A stretch of 45,163 nucleotides of DNA from JBASNZ01 sp049657775 (GTDB lineage: Bacteria; Actinomycetota; Coriobacteriia; Anaerosomatales; Anaerosomataceae): positions 1 to 45,163 of the forward strand of contig JBASNZ010000058.1 of assembly GCA_049657775.1 (NCBI GenBank). The letters run 5' to 3'. The translations under genes were made by a program, and so were the position numbers. Under the pieces are notes generated by a model that worked only from the letters and a program-made list of their open reading frames with translations, was not told the DNA's origin and made no database searches. Below, one piece after another: positions 38,323 to 45,163 of the stretch (position 1 is its first letter; each line of letters opens with the position of its first letter).

Positions 38323-40017
38323 ATGCTCGGTTCCACCTCGCTCACAGACGGTGATTTCGTAGCGGTCGATATCGAGACGACCGGCTGCCGTCCTGGCAGT
38401 AGCGGGATCATCGAGATCGGTGCGGTTCGTATCAGCGCCGGTCGCATCGCCGGGACCTTCCAGACACTCGTGCGGCCCGTCGAGCCGATACCCCACTCCA
38501 TCCGTACGCTCACCGGCATCGACGAAGACATGGTCGCCGGAGCGCCAGAGATCGAACACGTCATGCAGGACTTCCGTGACTTCGTGGGCGATGCCGTGCT
38601 TGTGGCGCACAATCATCGCTTCGACTTGGGGTTTCTCGACTATGAAGCTGAGCAGGTATGGGGGCGCCCATTTCCTCGGCCAGTCCTTGATACGCTCGCA
38701 CTCGCCCGCCGGCTGCATCCCGAACTCGACAGACACAACCTGCGGGTGCTGGCCAGCTATTACGGCGTCGAGGCCGTGCCCAACCACCGTGCGCACGCTG
38801 ACGCGCTTGCCACGGCGCAGATCCTTGAGCGCATGCTCCCCGAGTTGCAGGCGCAAGGAATGCAGACCGCCGAGGACGTCTCGCGGTACTGCGGGTTGGC
38901 CCGGCAGGGCATCCTTGCGAGCAAGCTGGTACTTGCGACCCATCTACCGGATGCGCCGGGGGTCTACCTCTTCCGCAACGTGTGCGGAGACGTCATCTAC
39001 GTCGGCCGAGCCAAGAACCTGCGGACGCGCGTGCGCGGCTTCTTCTACGGCCCGTCAGATCTTGGCAGGGCGCATCCTGCCGCCGAGGCTGAATGCGTCC
39101 AGCATGTGCGGTGCGCCTCCGACCTGGATGCAATGCTCATCGAGAGCCGTTTGGTGGCGCGCTACCAACCGCGTTTCAACAAGGACCAACAGCGAGGCCG
39201 CGCCATCGTGTACCTCCGGGTCGATGACAAGTCGACGTTCCCATCCCTGACGGCAGTGAGGAAGCGCCCAAGCACCGGACTCGTTATCGGCCCCCTCACC
39301 AACGTCTGGGCGGCCGAGACGCTCGCACGCGCCCTTCGTCAGCGCTTCGGCCTGCGCGAATGTGCCCGTCGCATCACCGGTACAACCCTTCCGGTATGCG
39401 AAGAGCGCGAGCTGGGTACCTGCCCCCGGCCCTGCATCGGTGCGATAAGTCCCGAGGAGTACCGCCGGCGGGTGGAAGCCGCCCTCGATGTCTTCGATGA
39501 CGGTGGGCCTCGGCTTCGCGCCGCGCTCCAGACGCTGCGCGAGCGCGCGGCGATGGAGTTGCGCTACGAGGAGGCGATCCTTCACCGGGATGCGGTCCGT
39601 GCACTCGACCGGACCCTGTCCGGCCTCGAAGTGGTGCGTCATGCGGCCGCGCAGGACGGATCGGCGATCGTCGAGAGTCGCGACCATGACGTGGTGACCC
39701 ACCTGATACGACACGGACGCGTCGTTCACACGTTGCGTTGCACGCGCGAGAGCATCGCCACAGGCGAGTTCGAGATTCTGCTGCTGAGGGCGGCCCGGCG
39801 GGCGTACACACGGGAGAAGCTCGCTGAGGACCCCTTCGGCGTGACGCAGCGGGAGCTCCGAGAGATCTTCATCGTCGATACCTACCGCAGGCAGCACGCC
39901 CCCACCGAGATACTGCTTACCGACGGACCGGACCAACTTGCCGCGGCCGTCCTTGCGCACGTCAGGCGTTGTAATCGTGTTCCCCGCAAGCTTCACGGAG
40001 CGCCTTCAGTCTCCTGA
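38323..40017 (+). CDS. DnaQ-type exonuclease fused to UvrC-like GIY-YIG domain
   Basis: This 564-residue protein joins a DEDDh 3'-5' exonuclease to a UvrC/Cho-like nuclease. The exonuclease motifs are DIETTG (Asp16, Glu18), Asp101 in AHNHRFDLGF, and His155/Asp160 in HRAHAD. The GIY-YIG part shows APGVYLF (211-217) and VIYVGRAKNLRTRV (224-237), with a UVR-like segment around RYEEAILHRDAV. The UvrC C-terminal RNase H nuclease half is absent. Fusions of this type are known in actinobacteria. A DNA-damage role is probable. AAGGA lies just before the ATG. The 3' end overlaps nfo tail to tail by 56 nt. Confidence 0.9.
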   Translation: MLGSTSLTDGDFVAVDIETTGCRPGSSGIIEIGAVRISAGRIAGTFQTLVRPVEPIPHSIRTLTGIDEDMVAGAPEIEHVMQDFRDFVGDAVLVAHNHRFDLGFLDYEAEQVWGRPFPRPVLDTLALARRLHPELDRHNLRVLASYYGVEAVPNHRAHADALATAQILERMLPELQAQGMQTAEDVSRYCGLARQGILASKLVLATHLPDAPGVYLFRNVCGDVIYVGRAKNLRTRVRGFFYGPSDLGRAHPAAEAECVQHVRCASDLDAMLIESRLVARYQPRFNKDQQRGRAIVYLRVDDKSTFPSLTAVRKRPSTGLVIGPLTNVWAAETLARALRQRFGLRECARRITGTTLPVCEERELGTCPRPCIGAISPEEYRRRVEAALDVFDDGGPRLRAALQTLRERAAMELRYEEAILHRDAVRALDRTLSGLEVVRHAAAQDGSAIVESRDHDVVTHLIRHGRVVHTLRCTRESIATGEFEILLLRAARRAYTREKLAEDPFGVTQRELREIFIVDTYRRQHAPTEILLTDGPDQLAAAVLAHVRRCNRVPRKLHGAPSVS

Positions 40018-40834
40018 CGTTCTCTTCATCTTTGACGGGAACCTCGCCGGGCATCTCGATGATCGCCACGCCGCCCGCGAGCCTCGGTTCCAAGAACATC
40101 CCGGCAAACCCCTCCTCACCGATCGTGCCGTCGCCGATCCACGCGTGACGATCCTTATGCGTTCCTGGAGGATACGCGCAGTCATTGGCGTGAACGAGCT
40201 GTATGCGTCCTGGACCGCAGTGAAGATCGAACTCATCGAGAAGCGCGCCCCAGGCGCCGGGCACGGACAGGTCGTACCCAGCCGCATGTGCATGGCATGT
40301 GTCCAGACACACGCCCACGCGATCGCCGTGGACGTCGTCCGATCGCGCAAGCACGGCACCGATCTCCCAAGACGTCGCGCCGAACGTAGTGCCCGCGCCT
40401 GCTGTGTTCTCGAGAAGCAGCGTCACGGGAACGTCGGCATCCTTAAGCGCATGGGACACGGCTTTTGCGACCCGGTCAGCCGCGCGATCGACGTCACCGG
40501 ACCTGTTGGTGCCGATGTGCGTGACCGTCGCATCCGCACCAAGAAGCGCGGCTCGGCGCAGTTCGTCCGCAAGCGCTCGCCAGGAGCGCTCCCATATCGC
40601 ATCGTCGTCAGATCCCAGATTGATGAGGTATGCGGTGTGCGTACACACGTACGCTATACCGAGGGAGGTTCGAGTGCTGCGGAAGAGCGCCGCTACGTCC
40701 TCACTGGTGGATGGTGCCTGCCATTGCCTGGGACTCTTGGCAAAGACCTGAACGGCCTCGCAACCGACGGACACCGAGTATTCCAGAGCCTCGGGATACC
40801 CTCCAGAGACTCCAATGTGCGCGCCAATAAGCAT
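39962..40834 (-). CDS. nfo: Endonuclease IV (AP endonuclease)
   Basis: Nfo cuts DNA at abasic sites using a trinuclear zinc cluster. The 290-residue protein has GAHIGVSGG (4-12), HTAYLINLGS, LLLENTAG, VCLDTCHAHAAGYD and HANDCAYPPGTHKDRH, which carry the metal-binding His, Glu and Asp residues. GGAGG lies about 6 nt before the ATG. It converges on the exonuclease/GIY-YIG gene and overlaps its 3' end by 56 nt, so the last residues of both proteins are coded by complementary strands. Confidence 0.96.
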   Translation of the reverse strand: MLIGAHIGVSGGYPEALEYSVSVGCEAVQVFAKSPRQWQAPSTSEDVAALFRSTRTSLGIAYVCTHTAYLINLGSDDDAIWERSWRALADELRRAALLGADATVTHIGTNRSGDVDRAADRVAKAVSHALKDADVPVTLLLENTAGAGTTFGATSWEIGAVLARSDDVHGDRVGVCLDTCHAHAAGYDLSVPGAWGALLDEFDLHCGPGRIQLVHANDCAYPPGTHKDRHAWIGDGTIGEEGFAGMFLEPRLAGGVAIIEMPGEVPVKDEENVRRLKALREACGEHDYNA

Positions 40835-40884
40835 GCGGTCCTCCTGCTGTTTCGGACAGTCTATCGGAGAGCTAAAGTCCCCTC

Positions 40885-41000
40885 TTGAATACCCGAGGAG
40901 ACACGTGCGTACTATAGATGTTTGGAGAGTCCTCGCCAGGGGAGTCTATGGTGAGTAGCAGCTCGTTGCGGTTACCGGGGAGATGACCGCTGCGGGAACA
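40885..41000 (+). promoter_or_regulatory. Promoter-like sequence and structured leader of unknown type
   Basis: TTGAAT (40885-40890) and TACTAT (40910-40915) are 19 nt apart. The leader of about 95 nt can form TCCTC/GGGGA and ATAGA/TCTAT pairings and a 5-bp GCGGT/ACCGC hairpin (40968-40990) just before the ribosome-binding site. It does not fit a riboswitch class I know. Confidence 0.35.
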
Positions 41001-41016
41001 CGTGAAGGGAGACCCG

Positions 41017-43296
41017 ATGGGAACGAGTAAGGTGGCAGTGCGCTCTGCAAAGAGGACATGTGCAAGTGTGTTGGCCGTGGTACTCCTGTTCGCACTCGCC
41101 ATTCCGGCGAGTGCCGTCGAGCCCACGACCTGGCAGGCATCGATGCCGCTTGTCAGGGTATCGGCTACGGTTGATGGCGAGCAGATAGACTCGGACGCCT
41201 ACCAGCCGTGGCTCAGCGACGATGGTCGCTACGTCGTGTACCAGTCCGACGCGACGAACATCGCGCCAGAGGACGTCAACGATGGGCGGTCGGACATCTT
41301 CTTGTACGACACCTCCTCCATGGAGACCACGCTGGTCTCCGTCATCAGCGCCTCAGCTGCAGACATTGACCAAGACTCGTATGATCCGTCGATCAGCGAT
41401 GACGGTCGGTACGTGGCGTTCCACTCGGGCAAAAACTTCGTTCCCGAAGACACGAACGGAGGACTGGACCTCTACGTCAAGGACATGGAGACCGGGGAAT
41501 ACACGCTCGCCGACATCATCGGTGACGGCACGTCTCCCGGGTACGACATCCAGCATCCCTCGATCAGCGGCAACGGACGCTTCGTTGTCCTTGAGTCGTA
41601 CTACGACGTTCATCCGGACGACACCAACAATCATCGAGACATCTACTTGTGGGACATGGAGTCGAACGAGACGACCATCGTGTCAACACCCACGTCGGTT
41701 ACGACGGACCCATCCCGCGGATCGCGGGACCCCTCTGTCAGTGACGACGGGCGCTATGTGGCGTTCTTCTCTGGCATCGACTTCGTGGCGGACGACGCCA
41801 ACGGCGACCAGGACCTCTACGTGAAAGACATGTCGACCGGCGAGTACATGCGCGCCGACCTCATGGGCGACGGGTCGTCTCCCGATCAGGATGTCTCGGA
41901 GTTCAAGATCAGTGGCGATGGCAGCTCCGTCGTCTTCGAGACCGGAGAGATACTCGACCCCGTCGCGGATCTCAATGGCTACACGCGTGACGTCTACCTG
42001 TGGGACGTTGCGTCCGACGAGACGACACTTGTGAGCGCTCCCCGCGAGGATGCGGTCGAGTGGGACCGTGGCTCGCGCGACCCCGCGATCAGTGACGATG
42101 GTCGGTATGTCTCATTCTTCTCGGGACAGGACTTCCTTGCTTCCGATACAAACGGCTTGCAGGACCTCTACGTGAAGGACATGGACACAGGGGCATTCGT
42201 GAGAGAGGAGCTTGCTGCGTACGGTGACTCTCCGGGTGACAGCCTGGGGGACTTCGCCATGAGCGGCAACGGCGAGTATGTGGCATTCTCTTCGAGTGAA
42301 CTTCTTGTTCGGCCCGACACGAACGGCGCGGACGATATCTTCCTGAAGAAGATCATGCCGATCACCGCCGACGGCTCGTTCCGTGCCGCGGGTGACAACC
42401 GTTACGAGACCGCCATCGCGATGTCGCAGGAGGCATTCCCGGATGGGGCCGACACAGTCGTGCTCGCAACTGGCGCCAACTGGCCGGATGCCCTCGGTGG
42501 CTCCGCTTTGGCAGGTGCCGTGGGCGGGCCGATCCTCCTCACCGAGCCTGGCGCTCTGACTCCGGCGGTCGCCGATGAGATCGAACGCCTGGGCGCCATG
42601 GATGTCTACATCCTTGGTGGGTACTCCGCAGTCTCGCTCTCGGTCGAGAACGCACTTGATGACCTCGTACCGCGGTATGTGAAGCGTCTTTCCGGCGCCG
42701 ATCGTTACGGCACATCCAAGGCGGTAGCCAACGAGGCCATCAGCTTGATGGACTATGGATACGACGGCACGATGTGCGTGGCGACCGGCGCCAGCTACCC
42801 GGATGCCATGGCCGCCGCTCCGCTGGCCGCAGGACTTGGGTGGCCGATCGTTCTGGCCGATCCCGACACCGGCAGCGTCTACGTTCCCTACAGCGCCACG
42901 TCCGCCGTCATCCTCGGTGGAACCGGCGCCGTGGGATCAAGCGTGGAATCCGCTCTCAAGGTCAAGCTCGGCGCCGATGCGGTCGAGCGCGCCGGTGGAG
43001 CAACACGGTACGAGACGGCCGCGCTCATCGCGACGCGTGGCGTCGAAGGTGGATTGCTGTGGAACGGTGTCGGCATCGCATCGGGTGAGGCATTCCCGGA
43101 TGCACTCGCCGGCGGCGCCTCGCTCGGCGCGCTCCGCACCGTGATGCTGCTCACCCCCGCGGTTTCACTCGATCCGTACGCGGGTGCGGCTCTTGAGGCT
43201 CACAAGGCGGACATCGCCGGGGTCAAGTTCCTTGGTGGCACCGCCGCCGTAAGCACTGGCGTTCAGACGGCTGTGGAGACCATTCTCGGTCTCTAA
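41017..43296 (+). CDS. Secreted seven-repeat beta-propeller protein with three CWB2 repeats
   Basis: This 759-residue exported protein has a signal peptide (hydrophobic 17-29, likely cut after ASA at 33), seven TolB/PD40-like repeats of about 58 residues (S-D/G-D/N-G turns at 67, 127, 183, 242, 299, 359 and 416), and three cell-wall-binding type 2 repeats (about 453-759) with PDALGGSALAG-like cores. The repeats alternate: one kind ends IYLWDxxSxETTLVS, the other LYVKDMxTGEY. Most have a D-x-N-x(2-4)-D loop that could bind calcium. The ATG at 41017 has AAGGGAG 5 nt upstream. It is probably held at the cell wall through CWB2 and binds or senses a ligand outside the cell (inference). Confidence 0.88.
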   Translation: MGTSKVAVRSAKRTCASVLAVVLLFALAIPASAVEPTTWQASMPLVRVSATVDGEQIDSDAYQPWLSDDGRYVVYQSDATNIAPEDVNDGRSDIFLYDTSSMETTLVSVISASAADIDQDSYDPSISDDGRYVAFHSGKNFVPEDTNGGLDLYVKDMETGEYTLADIIGDGTSPGYDIQHPSISGNGRFVVLESYYDVHPDDTNNHRDIYLWDMESNETTIVSTPTSVTTDPSRGSRDPSVSDDGRYVAFFSGIDFVADDANGDQDLYVKDMSTGEYMRADLMGDGSSPDQDVSEFKISGDGSSVVFETGEILDPVADLNGYTRDVYLWDVASDETTLVSAPREDAVEWDRGSRDPAISDDGRYVSFFSGQDFLASDTNGLQDLYVKDMDTGAFVREELAAYGDSPGDSLGDFAMSGNGEYVAFSSSELLVRPDTNGADDIFLKKIMPITADGSFRAAGDNRYETAIAMSQEAFPDGADTVVLATGANWPDALGGSALAGAVGGPILLTEPGALTPAVADEIERLGAMDVYILGGYSAVSLSVENALDDLVPRYVKRLSGADRYGTSKAVANEAISLMDYGYDGTMCVATGASYPDAMAAAPLAAGLGWPIVLADPDTGSVYVPYSATSAVILGGTGAVGSSVESALKVKLGADAVERAGGATRYETAALIATRGVEGGLLWNGVGIASGEAFPDALAGGASLGALRTVMLLTPAVSLDPYAGAALEAHKADIAGVKFLGGTAAVSTGVQTAVETILGL

Positions 43297-43321
43297 CCCA
43301 GCCTCTTCTCCCTGCGCCACG

Positions 43322-43356
43322 AAGGGCGGCTTCTCCACTGCGGAGAGGCCGCCCTT
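43322..43356 (+). terminator. Terminator after the propeller/CWB2 gene
   Basis: AAGGGCGGC(T)TCTCC pairs with GGAGA(G)GCCGCCCTT around ACTGC, a 15-bp stem with one wobble. Only a short T-stretch follows (TTC), so strength depends on the stem. Confidence 0.75.
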
Positions 43357-43394
43357 CAATACGGATGTGGACCCGCGGATGTCACTCGTCGAAG

Positions 43395-43400
43395 TACACT
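43395..43400 (+). promoter_or_regulatory. -10 box giving a probable leaderless dinB mRNA
   Basis: TACACT lies 6 nt before the ATG at 43407, and no ribosome-binding site is present. No LexA-type palindrome was recognised. Confidence 0.5.
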
Positions 43401-43406
43401 TGTCGC

Positions 43407-44633
43407 ATGGATACTGTGAGCGATCGCCGATGGACCGGCAGAGCCGTGCTGCATGTGGACATGGACGCGTTCTTTGCGTCCGTTGAGCAGTTGGATCACC
43501 CCGAGTGGCGCGGCAAGCCTCTCATCGTCGGCGGGGAGCCTGGCAAGCGAGGCGTGGTCTCCACGTGCTCGTATGAGGCGCGCCGATTCGGTGTCCGCTC
43601 GGCCATGCCATCCACCCAGGCGGCACGTCTGTGTCCCGACGCCATCTGGGTCACATCCCGCTTCGGTCGCTACGGCGAGTTCTCAAGGGCGGTTCGCGAC
43701 ATCTTCGCCACTTTCACGCCGTACGTCGAGCCGACATCGATCGACGAGGCCTATCTCGACGTCACGCCCGCCGATTCGGGAGCACATCCCGTAAAGATCG
43801 CCCAACAGATACAGGCCGCCGTCGATGCGCTCGGCCTGTCGTGTTCTATAGGCGTTGCTTCCAGTAAGACGACGGCCAAGATCGCGTCCGATTTTGATAA
43901 GCCGCACGGGATCACCGTCGTGTGGCCTGGGACTGAATCGGCGTTTCTGTCCCCCTTGCCGGTTCGCGCGCTGCCGGGAGTCGGCGCTGCCAGCGCGGCG
44001 CGGCTCAAGAGCCTTGGCATCAAGACGATCGGTGAGCTTGCGGCGCTTGACGCACCAACCGCGGAGCGAGTGCTGGGCACATGGGGTCCGGACCTGCTCG
44101 AGCGAGCCCGCGGCGTCGACGTGCGTGAGGTATGTGTAGAGCGTGACGTGAAGTCGGTCTCGAACGAGCACACCTTCTCGACGGATGTCCGGCAGCGCGA
44201 GGAGGTGGAGCACGCGCTCGGTGGTCTCGTCGCGCACGTTGCCGCCAGGCTGCGCAAGAAGGGTCTGAGTGCCAGGACGTTCACCGTTAAGCTCCGGTAT
44301 GCGGACTTTTCCACGCCTACCATCCGCCGTACGGTCGAGTTACCGACCGATCTGGCAGAGGAGATGCTTCCTGTCGCGCTTGAACTGCTACGGAGCGCCT
44401 GGTCCCCGGGCGCCGGCCTCAGGCTTCTTGGTTTCGGGGCAAGCGGCTTTGATGAGAGCTGCGTGCAGCTGGACCTCTTCTCCGAGTCAGCGGGCAATGC
44501 CGATGAACGTCCGCGCCGGAAGGCGCTGGCAGCGGGCGTGGATGCGGTCAAAGCCAAGTTTGGCGATGCGGCCATCCGCAAGGGTACGGATATCGCTGAT
44601 CGCCGCGAGAACCCGGACGTTCAGCCCGAATAG
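43407..44633 (+). CDS. dinB: DNA polymerase IV (Y-family)
   Basis: DinB copies past damaged template bases. The 408-residue protein has HVDMDAFFASVEQ (Asp18, with Phe23 as the likely steric gate), SIDEAYLDV (Asp113, Glu114), a helix-hairpin-helix region (LPGVGAASAARLKSLGI) and the little-finger domain. QLDLF (354-358) is a canonical clamp-binding motif, followed by a basic tail. The ATG at 43407 is chosen because a TACACT box lies 6 nt upstream; the frame extends 14 codons more without similarity. It converges with a DnaE-type gene, with 13 nt between stops. Confidence 0.94.
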   Translation: MDTVSDRRWTGRAVLHVDMDAFFASVEQLDHPEWRGKPLIVGGEPGKRGVVSTCSYEARRFGVRSAMPSTQAARLCPDAIWVTSRFGRYGEFSRAVRDIFATFTPYVEPTSIDEAYLDVTPADSGAHPVKIAQQIQAAVDALGLSCSIGVASSKTTAKIASDFDKPHGITVVWPGTESAFLSPLPVRALPGVGAASAARLKSLGIKTIGELAALDAPTAERVLGTWGPDLLERARGVDVREVCVERDVKSVSNEHTFSTDVRQREEVEHALGGLVAHVAARLRKKGLSARTFTVKLRYADFSTPTIRRTVELPTDLAEEMLPVALELLRSAWSPGAGLRLLGFGASGFDESCVQLDLFSESAGNADERPRRKALAAGVDAVKAKFGDAAIRKGTDIADRRENPDVQPE

Positions 44634-44646
44634 GTTGCGGGTTCGC

Positions 44647-45163
44647 TCAGCCCGAGTAGGCGCTGGCCCACGACTCCTCTTCGGGCGCGCCGGCGCCGCC
44701 GAGCGATGGGCCCATCGGACCGCTCGGAACGCCGCGGCGTAGGCGGACCGGTGCACCGCCCGGCGTACGGACGACGTATGGCTCTATCCGCTCCGCGATG
44801 ATCGCGATCCCGCGTTCGTGATTGTTCTGGAGCACGCCTTCGACCAGGTAGGCGCGGTGTTTGACGATGACCTCCCCTGCCCGGTTGAGCGCGTCTTCGA
44901 AGACGACGACATCGAGGAGACCCGTGGGGTCCTCGAGCGTGAGAAAGCACGTGCGCTTACCCGAGCGGGTCCGTGGTGTCTGCGCCCGTTCCCGCACTCC
45001 CACGACCCGCACGCGGGTACGGTCTTCGCAGCGCGCCAGGTCCTTCGCCCACGTGACGCCGCGTCGCTCCAGGTCCGCGCGCGCGAGTGACAGCGGGTGA
45101 CACGCCAGCGAGAGTCCTACGAGTTCGAGTTCGGCCGAGAGTCGCCGTTCGATCGACCAGCCC
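44647..45163 (-). CDS. DnaE-type DNA polymerase III alpha subunit, C-terminus (cut by window edge)
   Basis: The open frame runs from the right edge for 171 codons plus a stop. It shows GLSLACHPLSLAR, then an OB-fold region with CFLTLEDPTGLLDVVVF and GVLQNNHERGIAI, which matches the C-terminal part of DnaE polymerases; the OB and tail look like those of the second, error-prone type (DnaE2/ImuC) more than a replicative subunit, but the catalytic part is outside the window. The C-terminal 40 residues are Gly/Pro-rich. It converges with dinB, which would fit a damage-tolerance pair (inference). Confidence 0.8.
   Translation of the reverse strand, partial: GWSIERRLSAELELVGLSLACHPLSLARADLERRGVTWAKDLARCEDRTRVRVVGVRERAQTPRTRSGKRTCFLTLEDPTGLLDVVVFEDALNRAGEVIVKHRAYLVEGVLQNNHERGIAIIAERIEPYVVRTPGGAPVRLRRGVPSGPMGPSLGGAGAPEEESWASAYSG

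Noticed and set aside
40920..41000. c-di-GMP-I riboswitch before the propeller gene (a GCGGTTACCGG segment resembles its 3' end)
   Set aside because: The GCAAACC and GCAAAGCC blocks and the P1 partner are missing, so the match is only a few bases.
43360..43406. LexA/SOS box upstream of dinB
   Set aside because: No inverted repeat resembling the known actinobacterial or Gram-positive SOS box could be found by eye.

Overview
The window is about 45 kb of a high-GC (roughly 60-65% by eye) bacterial chromosome carrying almost only core genes. Zinc-type L28 and L32, a DUF177-rpmF-plsX-fab order, an exonuclease/GIY-YIG fusion of the actinobacterial type, cell-wall-binding repeat 2 domains, FabK in place of FabI, and several leaderless-looking promoters suggest an anaerobic or facultative member of the Actinomycetota, possibly related to the Coriobacteriia. 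That placement is an inference from gene content. No insertion sequence, phage gene, CRISPR array or attachment site was seen.

Positions 1-16.6 kb form one minus-strand directon read from right to left: asp23, fakA, a shortened degV, recG, rsmD, coaD, a coiled-coil gene, DUF177, rpmF, an ADP-forming acetyl-CoA synthetase with a DRTGG/P-loop partner, then plsX, fabH, fabK, fabD, fabG, acpP, a second FabK-like flavoprotein and fabF, which is cut by the window edge. Many neighbours overlap by ATGA or GTGA, so translation is probably coupled. The block joins fatty-acid activation (FakA), acyl-phosphate supply (PlsX) and type II fatty-acid elongation, with an acyl/acetyl-CoA energy-conserving pair inserted in it.

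Positions 16.6-22.8 kb hold rpmB (plus strand), a membrane GAF-HD-GYP protein, thiamine pyrophosphokinase and a ThiT transporter under a TPP riboswitch, an M23 peptidase with coiled coils, a PASTA protein with a degenerate amidase domain, and a small FmdB-type zinc ribbon. Positions 22.8-30.6 kb hold glpX, rsmB, fmt, def, priA and metK on the minus strand; metK lies behind a SAM-I riboswitch with an intrinsic terminator.

Positions 30.6-35 kb, on the plus strand, carry psiE, gltX, tRNA-Gln(CTG), tRNA-Glu(CTC), glnS and the RNase P RNA. The rest carries a fused ChlI/ChlD AAA-VWA protein, an acidic protein with a four-cysteine tail, an exonuclease/GIY-YIG fusion overlapping endonuclease IV tail to tail, a secreted seven-repeat propeller protein with CWB2 repeats, DNA polymerase IV, and the C-terminus of a DnaE-type polymerase.

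The items most worth a second look are the internally deleted DegV beside FakA, the PASTA/pseudo-amidase paired with an intact M23 hydrolase, the acidic four-cysteine protein, the Glu/Gln aminoacylation cluster, and a recurrent extended -10 element (TGnTAnnnT) that in several places sits so close to the start codon that the mRNA would be leaderless.
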